Shown piece after piece: positions 8,647-18,535 of a DNA stretch of 64,000 nucleotides. Position numbers and translations under genes: made by a program. Source of the stretch: Hyphomicrobiales bacterium (GTDB lineage Bacteria; Pseudomonadota; Alphaproteobacteria; Rhizobiales; Rhizobiaceae); contig JAJFHU010000028.1 in NCBI GenBank assembly GCA_021775455.1, forward strand, positions 1 through 64,000, written 5' to 3'. Numbering within the stretch: position 1 is the stretch's first letter; every line of letters begins with the position of its first letter. Under the pieces are notes generated by a model, which did not search any database, was not told where the DNA came from, and worked only from the letters and a program-made list of their open reading frames with translations.

Positions 8647-10167
8647 ATGAACCAACCGAAATCGAACTCGTTATCAAAGTCATTCCGCCGGGTGTTGCTT
8701 GGCGGCGCCCTTGTTGCCGGTGTTGCTGGTTACGCAATTGGTAACTCTGGCGCGCTGAATATTGCCCCCTCTTATGCTGAAGCCGTCAAGATTGAAGCAC
8801 CGGTCACTTTCAGCTTTGCCGATGTTGTAGAAGCTGTGTCGCCTGCTGTTGTCAGTGTTCGAGTGGAATCGAATATTCAGCCAGCAAATCATCAGGGCGA
8901 ATTTCGTTTTGACCGCCGCGGCGGGGAAGATGGATTTGGCATGGAGGAGTTCTTCAAGCGTTTCCAGGAAGATGATTTTTTTGGGCGTGATGGACGAAAG
9001 AATGGGAAAAAACAACGCCATCGTAAACCACATCGCTATGGCCAATCCCAGGGTTCCGGCTTCTTTGTGTCGGAAGACGGGTATGTGGTTACCAATCATC
9101 ACGTGATTGAAAGTGGCGAAAAATTCACCGTCATCATGAGTGATGGCAAGGAGTTCGAAGCCAATCTTGTCGGTGCAGACGCACGGACGGACCTTGCCGT
9201 GTTGAAAGTGGAAGCCGATCAAGAATTTACATATGTGGATTTTGGTGAAAATCGCCCGCGTATTGGCGAGTGGGTAGTGGCGGTAGGCAATCCTTTTGGC
9301 CTCGGTGGTACAGTAACTGCAGGAATTGTGTCTGCTCATGGTCGTGCGATTGGCACAAACCAGTATGATGATTTCATTCAGATAGATGCGGCCGTCAACA
9401 AGGGAAACTCAGGTGGTCCTGCATTTAATCTCGAAGGTGAGGTTATTGGTATTAACACAGCCATCTTTTCGCCATCGGGTGGGAATGTCGGTATCGCCTT
9501 TGCAATTCCGGCATCCCTTGCAAGTGAGGTTGTTGATGACCTGATCTCAAACGGAAATGTTGTAAGAGGTTGGTTGGGTGTGCAAATCCAGCCGGTTACC
9601 AAAGATATTTCTGATGCGCTTGGCCTTGAATTCACCGACGGTGCTATTGTTGCATCCCCACAAAAGGGTAGCCCCGCCGATGATGCTGGCGTTCGTTCAG
9701 GAGACATCATTACAGCGGTAAATGGCAAAAAGATCAAAGGGCCGCGCGAACTTGCCCGCACGATTGGTGATTATAATCCTGATACTACCGTAAAGCTTGA
9801 GATTTGGCGCAATGGAGAATCTCAGGATATCGACGTAAAGCTGGGCAAGCTTGATACAGCCGATTCAGCAATCCCGACACCAAATTCAAAACCTAAGAAT
9901 CTCAGTCAGTTTGGTCTTGAAGTGGAAGGTCTTGGTGATGGCTCTGGTGTACTTGTCCGTGAGGTTGAGCCCGGTAGTGGTGCCGACGAAAGAGGTATCA
10001 AGGCTGGAGATGTTATCGTTTCGATAAACGGTGAGAGCATATCAACTCCCGCAGACCTGGAGCGAGTGGTCAACGAAGTGATTGAGCTCGGGCGAAAAGC
10101 CGCTCTGTTTCAGATAAAGCGCGATGACAATACGACCTTTATCCCGGTCCCTGTTGAAAAGGGATAG
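8647..10167 (+). CDS. degP: Periplasmic serine protease DegP/HtrA (Do family)
   Basis: A 506-residue protease/chaperone. Signal peptide about 1-45, trypsin-like domain about 60-285 with triad H152 (TNHHVIE), D182 (RTDLAVL) and S255 (GNSGGP), then two PDZ domains (about 290-390 and 410-500). A charged insertion (about 85-135, rich in G, R, K) occupies the LA-loop region. I chose ATG 8647 because it leaves a normal signal peptide; the frame is open to a TTG at 8584. It degrades or refolds damaged envelope proteins. Hairpins follow, then the two-component pair that in rhizobia lies next to degP and glnE. Confidence 0.92.
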   Translation: MNQPKSNSLSKSFRRVLLGGALVAGVAGYAIGNSGALNIAPSYAEAVKIEAPVTFSFADVVEAVSPAVVSVRVESNIQPANHQGEFRFDRRGGEDGFGMEEFFKRFQEDDFFGRDGRKNGKKQRHRKPHRYGQSQGSGFFVSEDGYVVTNHHVIESGEKFTVIMSDGKEFEANLVGADARTDLAVLKVEADQEFTYVDFGENRPRIGEWVVAVGNPFGLGGTVTAGIVSAHGRAIGTNQYDDFIQIDAAVNKGNSGGPAFNLEGEVIGINTAIFSPSGGNVGIAFAIPASLASEVVDDLISNGNVVRGWLGVQIQPVTKDISDALGLEFTDGAIVASPQKGSPADDAGVRSGDIITAVNGKKIKGPRELARTIGDYNPDTTVKLEIWRNGESQDIDVKLGKLDTADSAIPTPNSKPKNLSQFGLEVEGLGDGSGVLVREVEPGSGADERGIKAGDVIVSINGESISTPADLERVVNEVIELGRKAALFQIKRDDNTTFIPVPVEKG

Positions 10168-10178
10168 GTCGAAAGGCG

Positions 10179-10219
10179 CTTGCCGCATTCTTGAATTGGT
10201 CGCCTCCAATTGCGGCAAG
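10179..10219 (+). terminator. Bulged stem-loop downstream of degP
   Basis: CTTGCCGC (10179-10186) pairs with GCGGCAAG (10212-10219), and inside it AATTGG (10194-10199) pairs with CCAATT (10206-10211), leaving a seven-base bulge and a six-base loop. No T tract follows, so it may be an mRNA-stabilising or rho-assisted structure and not a classical terminator. Confidence 0.5.
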
Positions 10220-10221
10220 AA

Positions 10222-10257
10222 ACGGCGGCGGGGTTCCCCTTCTTGGCCCGCCGTCGT
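10222..10257 (+). terminator. GC-rich stem-loop between degP and the regulator gene
   Basis: ACGGCGGCGGG (10222-10232) pairs with CCCGCCGTCGT (10247-10257) over eleven positions with one G-T pair. A pyrimidine-rich stretch follows. With the preceding stem-loop it probably separates degP transcripts from the downstream regulator operon. Confidence 0.5.
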
Positions 10258-10299
10258 CTCCTTCTTTTCCCCTACGGTTGGAATGTGTAGGATCAGCCA

Positions 10300-10977
10300 A
10301 TGAAGATTCTTGTTATTGAAGATGATATTGACGCTGCTGGTTTTTTGCTCAAGGCTTTTGCAGAAGCCGGGCACAATGCCATTCATGCTGCAGAAGGGGA
10401 AAATGGCTATCATCTAGCCAGTACAGAAGAGTTTGATGTGCTCATCGTAGACCGCATGCTGCCAAAGATGGATGGATTGACAATACTTAAAAACCTTCGT
10501 GAAAATGGTGACAACACACCGGCTTTGTTCCTGTCAGCATTGGGTGAGGTTGATGACCGTGTAGAAGGATTGAGATCTGGCGGCGATGATTATCTTCCAA
10601 AACCGTATGCATTTTCGGAGTTGCTTGCCCGGGTGGAAATTCTGGGTCGGCGAGTTCGTGGCGAGGAGCAGGAAACTACCCTGAGCGTCGGTGATCTGGA
10701 ACTCGACCGCCTTTCTCATACCGTGAAGAGGGCAGGTGTTGATATACCATTGCAACCGCGCGAATATCGTCTGCTGGAATATCTGATGCAAAATGCCGGA
10801 CGAGTAGTAACCCGGACGATGTTGCTCGAGAAGGTTTGGGATTATCATTTTGACCCACAAACCAACGTCATAGACGTGCACATATCACGCTTGAGAACCA
10901 AGATAGACAAAGAATTTGACGAGCCCATGTTGCAAACTATCCGGGGTTCTGGATACAAACTAAGCTCCCCGGACTGA
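10300..10977 (+). CDS. Response regulator, OmpR family, of the degP-glnE cluster
   Basis: A 225-residue regulator: receiver domain with acidic pocket E7-D8-D9, phospho-acceptor D51 (LIVDRMLPKMDG) and the K of YLPKPY, then a winged-helix output domain (about 128-223, ending TIRGSGYKL). The partner kinase starts four bases after its stop. In rhizobia an unassigned regulator/kinase pair occupies the same place between degP and glnE. Copper/heavy-metal (CusR-like) regulators are close in sequence; the true signal cannot be read from this gene. Confidence 0.85.
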   Translation: MKILVIEDDIDAAGFLLKAFAEAGHNAIHAAEGENGYHLASTEEFDVLIVDRMLPKMDGLTILKNLRENGDNTPALFLSALGEVDDRVEGLRSGGDDYLPKPYAFSELLARVEILGRRVRGEEQETTLSVGDLELDRLSHTVKRAGVDIPLQPREYRLLEYLMQNAGRVVTRTMLLEKVWDYHFDPQTNVIDVHISRLRTKIDKEFDEPMLQTIRGSGYKLSSPD

Positions 10978-10981
10978 GGCG

Positions 10982-12415
10982 ATGGCAAGTCTTAAAACCT
11001 TGTTCCGCGTCACTGCTTTCAGGCTTTCCCTGATTTACATCCTTGTTTTTGGTTTGCTTGGTTTTGGGGTTGTTACATACATGACCGCCGGAACCGTCAA
11101 TGTACTTCGCAAGCAGTATGAGACTTCAATCGACGAAGAAGTTACAGGGCTTGCAAAGATTTATCGGCAAGGCGGAATTGGTTATCTCATTCGCACCCTT
11201 GAACGCCGCGCGAAAGCACCCGGCGCAAATCTTTATGTGGTTGCTGATCCCTCCGGTCGTATCGTGGCAGGAAATGTTCCTCTGCTCGAAAATGGTGTAA
11301 TGAGTCGAATTGGCTGGACCGGCAGACCTTTCAGTTACTCGCGATTTGATGACACTGATGACAAGGATCACCGTGCGGTTGCCAGAGTACTGGAAGTTCC
11401 AAATGGCATGCGGATACTTGTTGGCCGGGATATTGGAGAGCATGAAGGCTACAGGAATGTCGTGCGCCGGGCCTTCGTCATCGTTCTGGCCAGCATGATT
11501 GGTCTGGGATTACTTACTTGGTTGCTTGTGGGAAAACGGGCGCTTCAGCGCATTGATAGCCTGTCACGATCATCAAAGCGGATATTGGCTGGAGACAGGA
11601 CAGAGCGCTTGCCAATTACCGGAGCAGCCGACGAGTTTGACCGTCTATCGGAAAATCTGAACCAGATGCTGGACCGGATTTTCAAACTTGATGAGGGTTT
11701 GAAACAGATGTCTGACAATATTGCGCACGATCTGAAAACCCCGATAACAAGATTGCGTAACAAGGCTGAACAGGCGCTGGCTACCGCATCTGATGCTGGT
11801 TCAAAAGATCAGTCAATTGTAGAAATTATTGGTGATTGTGACGAGATCGTTAAAACCTTCGACGCCTTGTTGATGATTTCCCGGGTTGAATCGGGAGCCA
11901 GCGTAGCCCGTTTTTCCACATTAAATCTGGCTGAGCTCATCGATGATGTCCACGAATTGTATTCTCCGGTTGCCGAAGAAAACAACATATCAATGAAAAT
12001 CGATATTGATGCATCGCACGACAGGGACTTTGACATTTCGGGAAGTCGGGAACTGATTTCGCAGGCGCTGTCAAATCTGGTCGACAATGCGTTGAAGTAT
12101 GGTCACATGAAGGGGCAGGAGCAGACGCTGGAATTAAGGCTTGTTGCCAACGCTTCAAACATGACCGTTTCGGTTTGTGACAATGGGCCAGGTATTCCGC
12201 TTGAAAATCGCGACAAGGCACTTGAGCGATTTGTAAGATTGGACGGGAGCCGCAATAAATCGGGCAACGGACTTGGCTTAAGTCTGGTCAACGCAATAGC
12301 CAAACTGCACGGTGGTCGTCTGGAATTGAATGACAATGAGCCAGGACTGTGCGCCTGTCTAATTTTCCCGCGAAAGACCGATGATCAAGATGATGCCAGA
12401 GTGGACAAGCCATGA
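10982..12415 (+). CDS. Sensor histidine kinase of the degP-glnE cluster
   Basis: A 477-residue inner-membrane kinase. Helices at about 12-33 and 163-183 bound a periplasmic sensor region of about 125 residues; HAMP domain about 185-238; H249 in NIAHDLKTPITRL; N box LVDNALKYG; G boxes CDNGPG and GNGLGLSLV. It ends in a four-base overlap with glnE, so the two are translated together. The kinase probably phosphorylates the regulator encoded just upstream. Its periplasmic domain has no motif I recognise. Confidence 0.85.
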   Translation: MASLKTLFRVTAFRLSLIYILVFGLLGFGVVTYMTAGTVNVLRKQYETSIDEEVTGLAKIYRQGGIGYLIRTLERRAKAPGANLYVVADPSGRIVAGNVPLLENGVMSRIGWTGRPFSYSRFDDTDDKDHRAVARVLEVPNGMRILVGRDIGEHEGYRNVVRRAFVIVLASMIGLGLLTWLLVGKRALQRIDSLSRSSKRILAGDRTERLPITGAADEFDRLSENLNQMLDRIFKLDEGLKQMSDNIAHDLKTPITRLRNKAEQALATASDAGSKDQSIVEIIGDCDEIVKTFDALLMISRVESGASVARFSTLNLAELIDDVHELYSPVAEENNISMKIDIDASHDRDFDISGSRELISQALSNLVDNALKYGHMKGQEQTLELRLVANASNMTVSVCDNGPGIPLENRDKALERFVRLDGSRNKSGNGLGLSLVNAIAKLHGGRLELNDNEPGLCACLIFPRKTDDQDDARVDKP

Positions 12416-15354
12416 CTGGTTCCGGATTATTCAACAAGGCACCTGTTCTCCTTACTCCGTTAAAACCAAAACGGGTCGGTGAGTTTTTCGGTGAATTCCT
12501 GCAGAAGGTCGAAAGCCTTGGTGAAACAGATATCCTGGCCAAGATAGAGCGAACCACGGGTATGGCTGATTTTTTGGGCTCAGTCTTCGACCTGTCGCCC
12601 CATTTGAGGGACATTTGCCTGATTTCACCCGAGGTTTTTTGCGAAATTGCCCGGAAACCCTTTGAAGAAACCCTTCAGGAAATTCTGAAGGAAACCGCGA
12701 AGTATGGGTTTCAGAGCCTGGGGGATGAGGAACTAATGTCCTCGCTACGCAAACAAAAACGCAAAGTGTCATTGTTGTGCGGTTTGGCAGATTTGGGTGG
12801 CTGGTGGTCAGGAGAGCAGGTAACCGGTGTGCTGTCCGATTTTGCGGATGCTGCGCTGTCTGCATGTCTCGATCATATTCTGCTGGAACAGGAAGTGGCG
12901 GGGAAATTGACATTAGTCGACCAGACTCGACCGCAACATGGGTCCGGCCTGATTGTGCTTGGAATGGGAAAGCACGGTGCACGGGAGCTCAATTATTCAA
13001 GCGATATTGATCTGATCCTGTTCTTTGACAGTCAGGCATCCATTACGCTTCATACCGATGATCCGGTGACGTTGCTGGGTCGCATGGCAAAAAAACTTGT
13101 AAAGCTGATGCAGGAAAGAACCGGCGACGGATATGTTTTTCGTCTGGATCTGCGGTTGCGACCAGACCCGGCATCCACACCGCCAGTAATGCCTCTTGGT
13201 GCCGCATTGGCTTACTATGAGGCGCAAGGGCAAAATTGGGAACGATCGGCACTCATAAAAGCGCGTCCGGTGGCCGGTGACAAGGATGCAGCGGAATTGT
13301 GTTTGAAAGAGCTGGCTCCCTTTGTCTGGCGTAAATATCTCGATTTTGCAGCCATTCAGGATATTCATTCGATAAAGCGACAGATCCACGCTCACAAGGG
13401 TCACGGCGAAATTGCTGTCAAAGGTCACAACATTAAACTTGGTCGCGGGGGAATTCGTGAAATCGAGTTTTTTGCACAAACCCAGCAGCTGATTGCAGGT
13501 GGGCGTAATGAAAAACTTCGACAGCGCCGAACGATAGAGGCGCTAAAGGAGTTGTCACAATTGGGCTGGATTACGCCTGATGTGGTAAGCGACCTGCATG
13601 ATGCATACTGGTATCTGCGGAACCTTGAGCATCGGTTGCAGATGGTCCGTGATGAACAGACCCACACGCTTCCCGAAGATAATCTGGAATTGAAGCGGAT
13701 AGCTTACTTGATGGGTGATAGAAGTGTCGCCACGTTTTCCAAACGATTGACCGGCACTCTGAAAACGGTGGAACGCCATTACGCAGAACTTTTCGAGACC
13801 GCACCGGAACTGTCGGCTGTAGAAGGGAACTTGGTGTTTACCGGAGATGATCCGGACCCTGGAACCATAACCACATTGGAAGCATTGGGATATCAGCGCC
13901 CCGAAGAGATTATCAAGATCATCAAAGGTTGGCATTTTGGCAGGGTACCGGCTTTGCGGTCATCCCAGGCACGGGAGATGCTGACAGAGTTGGTCCCACA
14001 TCTTCTCAAGACTTTCGCAAGTGCTGGAAATCCCGATGAAGCCATGTTTGGATTTGAGCAATTTGTCTCCGGATTACCGTCCGGAATACAACTATTCGCG
14101 ATCCTGAGTTCAAATCCTGCTTTAATGGAATTGCTTGCGCGAATTCTTGGCGCAGCACCTGCGCTCTCAAGCGCGATCGCCAGAAAGCCTCATATCTTCG
14201 ATGGTTTGCTCGATCCGCAGTTTATGAATCAGGTGGCAACCAGAAAGACACTGGGGCCTTTGCTGGATGCTGATTTGAAACGTTCCACCGACTATGAATC
14301 AGCACTGGATCAGGCGCGCCGATTCTTTTCCGAGCAAAAGTTTTTGATCGGGATAAGACACTTTGGAGGAGCTGTTTCAAATGCTGAAACAGGAAAGGCG
14401 TATTCTGATCTGGCAGAGGTAATGATCGATTCTTTGTTATCGCTGGTTGTAAGGGAGTTTGAGCGACGGCACGGGAAGGTAAGGAATGGGAGAATTTGTA
14501 TACTGGCAATGGGTCGACTGGGTAGCCGTGAACTGACCGCCGCTTCTGATCTGGATCTGATCTTTCTGTATGATCACGATGAAAAAGCGGATCAGTCCGA
14601 TGGTGAAAAACCTTTGGCTACATCACAATATTTTATTCGGCTAACGCAACGATTTATTGCAGCCATGAGCGCACCTACCGCTGAAGGGATAATTTATGAG
14701 TTGGATTTCCGCCTCCGCCCCTCCGGGAATGCGGGGCCATTGGCAACGCACGTAGATGGATTTTTCAAATATCAACGAGAAGAAGCCTGGGTATGGGAAT
14801 CCCAGGCGTTGACGCGTGCAAGGCCGGTGGCAGGGGACGAGCAATTTTGTGGGGTGGTAGACACGACGCTTTCAAAACTCATGGAAACTGTAGGTGCCAA
14901 CAAAAATCTCATTGGTGAAATTCGAAAAATGCGCCAGCGGCTCGAAAAAGAAAAACCGGCAAAATCGAGTTGGGATTTGAAAAATGCAAATGGTGGCCTG
15001 ATTGATATCGAGTTTCTTGCCCAGTGGGCGACATTGAAGCACGGCCCGCCTTTGGAGGATCGCACATCCATTCGATCGATGTTGGCACTGTTGAAAGAAC
15101 AGGAACTTTCCGCAAGAGAATTCGATGAAATTCTGGGTGCGTATGAGCTTTATTGTTCAATTTTGCACTTTCAAAGAATTTGCCTTGGAAATGCCGGTGA
15201 CAATGGTGATGCCCCGCAGGGCTATATAGCCGGCCTGGCCGGTATATTGGACGCGCCAGACATCAAGGTAAGCGAAGCTCGTCTGAAGTCGGTGCAAGCG
15301 AGCGTTCGCGATGTATTCGAAAAAACACTAACAACCGCTGCTCAAGTGAAATGA
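12412..15354 (+). CDS. glnE: Glutamine synthetase adenylyltransferase/deadenylylase GlnE
   Basis: A 980-residue bifunctional enzyme with two nucleotidyltransferase domains. The N-terminal domain (deadenylylating) has the metal motif around YSSDIDLILFFD (about 197-208), the C-terminal domain (adenylylating) has AASDLDLIFLYD (about 705-716); each is followed by helical domains. It attaches or removes AMP on glutamine synthetase according to the PII signal and so sets ammonium assimilation. Length fits the family. It overlaps the preceding kinase gene by four bases, so it is expressed from the same transcript. Confidence 0.93.
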   Translation: MTGSGLFNKAPVLLTPLKPKRVGEFFGEFLQKVESLGETDILAKIERTTGMADFLGSVFDLSPHLRDICLISPEVFCEIARKPFEETLQEILKETAKYGFQSLGDEELMSSLRKQKRKVSLLCGLADLGGWWSGEQVTGVLSDFADAALSACLDHILLEQEVAGKLTLVDQTRPQHGSGLIVLGMGKHGARELNYSSDIDLILFFDSQASITLHTDDPVTLLGRMAKKLVKLMQERTGDGYVFRLDLRLRPDPASTPPVMPLGAALAYYEAQGQNWERSALIKARPVAGDKDAAELCLKELAPFVWRKYLDFAAIQDIHSIKRQIHAHKGHGEIAVKGHNIKLGRGGIREIEFFAQTQQLIAGGRNEKLRQRRTIEALKELSQLGWITPDVVSDLHDAYWYLRNLEHRLQMVRDEQTHTLPEDNLELKRIAYLMGDRSVATFSKRLTGTLKTVERHYAELFETAPELSAVEGNLVFTGDDPDPGTITTLEALGYQRPEEIIKIIKGWHFGRVPALRSSQAREMLTELVPHLLKTFASAGNPDEAMFGFEQFVSGLPSGIQLFAILSSNPALMELLARILGAAPALSSAIARKPHIFDGLLDPQFMNQVATRKTLGPLLDADLKRSTDYESALDQARRFFSEQKFLIGIRHFGGAVSNAETGKAYSDLAEVMIDSLLSLVVREFERRHGKVRNGRICILAMGRLGSRELTAASDLDLIFLYDHDEKADQSDGEKPLATSQYFIRLTQRFIAAMSAPTAEGIIYELDFRLRPSGNAGPLATHVDGFFKYQREEAWVWESQALTRARPVAGDEQFCGVVDTTLSKLMETVGANKNLIGEIRKMRQRLEKEKPAKSSWDLKNANGGLIDIEFLAQWATLKHGPPLEDRTSIRSMLALLKEQELSAREFDEILGAYELYCSILHFQRICLGNAGDNGDAPQGYIAGLAGILDAPDIKVSEARLKSVQASVRDVFEKTLTTAAQVK

Positions 15355-15416
15355 GCAGTGGTTCACAAATGGTGGCGACCATTGGTTGAACTAGAAACGA
15401 TTGAAAGGAAAGTTCA

Positions 15417-15947
15417 ATGAAACGTCATACGAAAATAGTTTTGGGAACCATCGCTGTTTTTGCAGTGGTTGGTGGTGCTTTTGCCAGTCAAAAGTACAAT
15501 GAGCATCGCGAAATACACAAGCTGTGGTCTCCCAGGGCAATTATGGATCGTGCAGACTCAAATGGAGATTTGATGCTCAGTGTTGATGAGATTCTCGCAC
15601 AAGTTATGGAGCGACATCAAATTGCCGATGCTGACAAGGATGGCCTGGTTTCCAAAGCTGAAGTTGTCGCTGCCATTGACGCTCACGCTCCGTTTCCAAA
15701 GATAGCAAGGCATGCTAGAAAAATCTCCGACCGCATGTTTTTGCGATTTGACATCAACAATGATGGCAAACTCTCGCAGCCGGAAATCGAAAACAGACTG
15801 CGAAAAATGTATGCTCTGGCAGATTGGAACGATGACAAGCTCGTGGAGTTATCTGAGTTAAAGCGAACTGGAAAATCGATTGGCCAGGGTCGAGACAGGC
15901 ACTGGAAGAAATTCCATGAAGAAAATGAAGATTCGCACGACGAATAA
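15417..15947 (+). CDS. Exported EF-hand calcium-binding protein
   Basis: A 176-residue protein with a signal peptide or anchor (about 7-24) and four EF-hand loops: 47-58 (DSNGDLMLSVDE), 71-82 (DADKDGLVSKAE), 112-123 (DINNDGKLSQPE) and 136-147 (DWNDDKLVELSE). The first three keep the glycine at loop position 6; the fourth has lysine there. The tail is rich in H, E and D. A good site (GAAAGG) precedes the ATG. Function is unknown; it may buffer or sense periplasmic calcium. It is convergent with the following kinase gene. Confidence 0.8.
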   Translation: MKRHTKIVLGTIAVFAVVGGAFASQKYNEHREIHKLWSPRAIMDRADSNGDLMLSVDEILAQVMERHQIADADKDGLVSKAEVVAAIDAHAPFPKIARHARKISDRMFLRFDINNDGKLSQPEIENRLRKMYALADWNDDKLVELSELKRTGKSIGQGRDRHWKKFHEENEDSHDE

Positions 15948-15978
15948 AAAAAAGCCCCGGATCATAAAGATCCGGGGC
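15946..15978 (-). terminator. Strong intrinsic terminator between EF-hand and kinase genes
   Basis: GCCCCGGATC (15954-15963), loop ATAAA, GATCCGGGGC (15969-15978): ten perfect pairs. Eight A residues at 15946-15953 become a U tract when transcribed from the minus strand, so it ends the kinase transcript; on the plus strand the U tract is absent, though the hairpin directly follows the EF-hand stop. Confidence 0.9.
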
Positions 15979-15999
15979 AAGTCAGGCAGGGTGTAACTG

Positions 16000-18375
16000 T
16001 CAATTCGATGTGCTTTTTACAGGGTTGGATTGTTTACCAGCTTGCGCTGAAGCAGTGCATTTTAATGGCATGCGCAGGGACACGATTGTGCCAACGCCTT
16101 CATTGGAGCGGATTTTCATTGCGCCGCCGTGGAGTTCCGCAAGCGAACGGGAGATTGCCAGCCCCAGGCCGGAACCGTTATGGCTCTTTGTAAATTGGTT
16201 CTGAACCTGTTCAAATGGGCGACCCAACTTGCGCAAATCATGCTTTGAAATACCAATGCCGTTGTCTTCTATGCTGATGGTTACGCATTCGCCGCGCTGT
16301 TTTGCCCTGATGTGAATTCGCCCGCCGTCCTCACTGAATTTGACCGCATTGGACAAGAGATTGATCAAAATCTGCTTGATCGCGCGGCGATCAGATTCAA
16401 GTGTAATTTTCGGGGAAACGCTCTCGCGAATTTCTATGTTTCGGTCTTCTGACTGATGAGCAATGATGCGCAGTGCTTCTTCAATCATTTCTGACAAATT
16501 GAAGGCCTCGGGATCAAGAAAAATACGACCTGCTTCAATCTTTGACATATCAAGTACGTCATTGATCATACCCAACAGATAGGTGCCGCTTTCATGAATG
16601 TCCCGTGAATACTCCGAGTATTTTTCAGAGCCCAGAGGGCCAAACAGGCCCTCGTTCATGATTTCTGAAAATCCGATGATTGCATTGAGCGGTGTTCGCA
16701 ATTCATGCGAGATGTTTGCCAGAAACTCCGATTTTGTGCGGTTTGCATCCTCGGCACGGTTCTTCTCGGTAGAGTATTTGACGGCGAGCTCTTCCATTTC
16801 CTTTTTCTGTTCTTCGAGCGTTTTTCTGGAACGTTTAAGATCGGAGATGGTAGCCATTAACCGTTTCTCGGAATCGATCAACTTGGATTCATGAAGCTTG
16901 ATTGGTGTTATGTCGGTTCCAACAGAAACAAAACCTCCGTCTTCCGTATAGCGCTCATTGATTTGCAGCCAGCGCCCGTCACCGAGTTTCACTTCAAGCG
17001 TTCGGGTGGTTTCATCTTGATCCAGATTTCGAACCAGCTCGTTTTTGATTTCCGGGGAGTGGGCATTATCCATGATTTCATCATAGGACATACCGGTTCT
17101 TGCGGTGTTGGCATCCAGTCCGTGTAGTTGTTGATATTTCGAATTGCACATGACCAGTCGCTTTGACGCATCCCACAATACGAATGCCTCTGGAAGATTC
17201 TCAATTGCATCACGAAGGCGTAGATCCTTGCGTTTGCTTTCCTGCTGAAGCGTGCGTTGTTCACTTATGTCTTCCGCAATGCCGATCAACCTTGGGCGAT
17301 TGGTATCAATACCGGCGAACTCCATCTTGATGCGAATCCAGATCCACTTGCCTCCATGATTGCGCATGCGGAAAGCTTTTTCGATGTGAACCTGACCATC
17401 TTCAATAGTCCGGTTAATCAATTGGTAGAGATCTACATCATTTGGGTGAACCAGATGCGCAACTTCATCAAATCCAAGATTTTCATCGTGCGGTTTCATG
17501 CCCAGAAGTTGGAACATGGACTTTGACCAGTAAATCTGACCCCTGGCCAGGTCCCAGTCCCACAATCCGCAACGGCCGCGCATCAATGCGGTTTCAAAGC
17601 GGTTGTGTACTTCCGCATAAATATCATCAGCCTCGCGGGCTCGGGCACTTTGCGCAAAGTAGGCATACAAGATCACAAGCAGGATACTTGAAGTTCCGAC
17701 AAACAAAGTGACGTTCAGCGACGCAGTGCTACGCCAATTGGCATACAGTTCTTTAGTTGGTTGGAGGATGGTAATGCCACCAAGTGGTCTTTCGAGAATG
17801 CGGTGCACTGAAAGCGCATCCTCACCGTTGGCAAGTTTGATTTCGCGACTTTCGGCTCGCTTTCCGAAAGTCGTTAGAAGAATTGAATCACCCAGGATAT
17901 CCTCGAGTGGTTTTCCATGAATTTCCGGTGAATATGGTACCGTAGCAATTATTACACCGGTGCTGGCTGTGAGGCTCGCGCGACGTCCCTGTCGCAGATA
18001 TTTGGCTGGTACTGAATCTGAAAGGATATTCTGCAATTCAAGCGTGTTTATCTTTCGATCATTTGATTTGATTGTCTTTTTGAAACGTTCATCTACCAGT
18101 TCCGCAATGAAATGCAGTTCTGTATCTGTTTTCGTTCTAATGTAGTCGGCTTGTGCCTGCAGCGACATCCAGCGGGCAAAGGCAGCGATTGCCAGGAACA
18201 AAACTATCAGTACCGGTACAAGGCGGCGCAAGAAGTTTTCAGACTTTAAGAGATTTTCATAGGCGGGATGGCTTAACTGGCGTGCGTATCCAGCGACAAT
18301 TTTTGCTGTATGCTCGCCGCTGGAAAACAGGAATCCACTACGGTTTCGCACGCGAGGCGCGTCCGCTTGGGCCAT
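16000..18375 (-). CDS. Membrane PAS sensor histidine kinase, PleC/DivJ (CbrA-like)
   Basis: A 791-residue kinase. Helices at about 49-70 and 222-243 frame a periplasmic region of about 150 residues; two PAS domains follow (about 260-375 and 385-495), then a coiled coil (about 500-550), H557 in NISHELRTPLNA, and an ATPase domain with N box LINLLSNAVKFS and G2 box GSGLGLAIS. The H-box region (IGFSEIMNEG...) is that of the PleC/DivJ/PdhS family which acts on DivK in the alphaproteobacterial cell cycle. In S. meliloti, CbrA has this domain order and, as far as I recall, lies beside pepN; I leave the name open. Confidence 0.75.
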   Translation of the reverse strand: MAQADAPRVRNRSGFLFSSGEHTAKIVAGYARQLSHPAYENLLKSENFLRRLVPVLIVLFLAIAAFARWMSLQAQADYIRTKTDTELHFIAELVDERFKKTIKSNDRKINTLELQNILSDSVPAKYLRQGRRASLTASTGVIIATVPYSPEIHGKPLEDILGDSILLTTFGKRAESREIKLANGEDALSVHRILERPLGGITILQPTKELYANWRSTASLNVTLFVGTSSILLVILYAYFAQSARAREADDIYAEVHNRFETALMRGRCGLWDWDLARGQIYWSKSMFQLLGMKPHDENLGFDEVAHLVHPNDVDLYQLINRTIEDGQVHIEKAFRMRNHGGKWIWIRIKMEFAGIDTNRPRLIGIAEDISEQRTLQQESKRKDLRLRDAIENLPEAFVLWDASKRLVMCNSKYQQLHGLDANTARTGMSYDEIMDNAHSPEIKNELVRNLDQDETTRTLEVKLGDGRWLQINERYTEDGGFVSVGTDITPIKLHESKLIDSEKRLMATISDLKRSRKTLEEQKKEMEELAVKYSTEKNRAEDANRTKSEFLANISHELRTPLNAIIGFSEIMNEGLFGPLGSEKYSEYSRDIHESGTYLLGMINDVLDMSKIEAGRIFLDPEAFNLSEMIEEALRIIAHQSEDRNIEIRESVSPKITLESDRRAIKQILINLLSNAVKFSEDGGRIHIRAKQRGECVTISIEDNGIGISKHDLRKLGRPFEQVQNQFTKSHNGSGLGLAISRSLAELHGGAMKIRSNEGVGTIVSLRMPLKCTASAQAGKQSNPVKSTSN

Positions 18376-18535
18376 CCTGGGCCTCCCTATTCACTTGCTG
18401 GTTTCGGCAACACCGCACTGCCGAATCACTTGCATTTGAATCCACGCGAATCGCGATGTCCAGCCCAAAAATGAAAAAAATGCAATCTGGGCTGTATTGC
18501 TTATCCCCAACTTTGTAAAAGCAAGATGAGCGATC

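Noticed and set aside
8680-9339. 219-codon open frame antisense to degP
   Set aside because: It lies entirely within a gene with intact catalytic residues; composition is that of a shadow frame.
12452-12982. 176-codon open frame antisense to the start of glnE
   Set aside because: Proline/histidine-rich translation with no domain; glnE is certain on the other strand.
15350-15400. Possible hairpin ATGGT-GGCG-ACCAT after glnE as terminator
   Set aside because: Five pairs only, no T tract, and the flanking pairing is weak.
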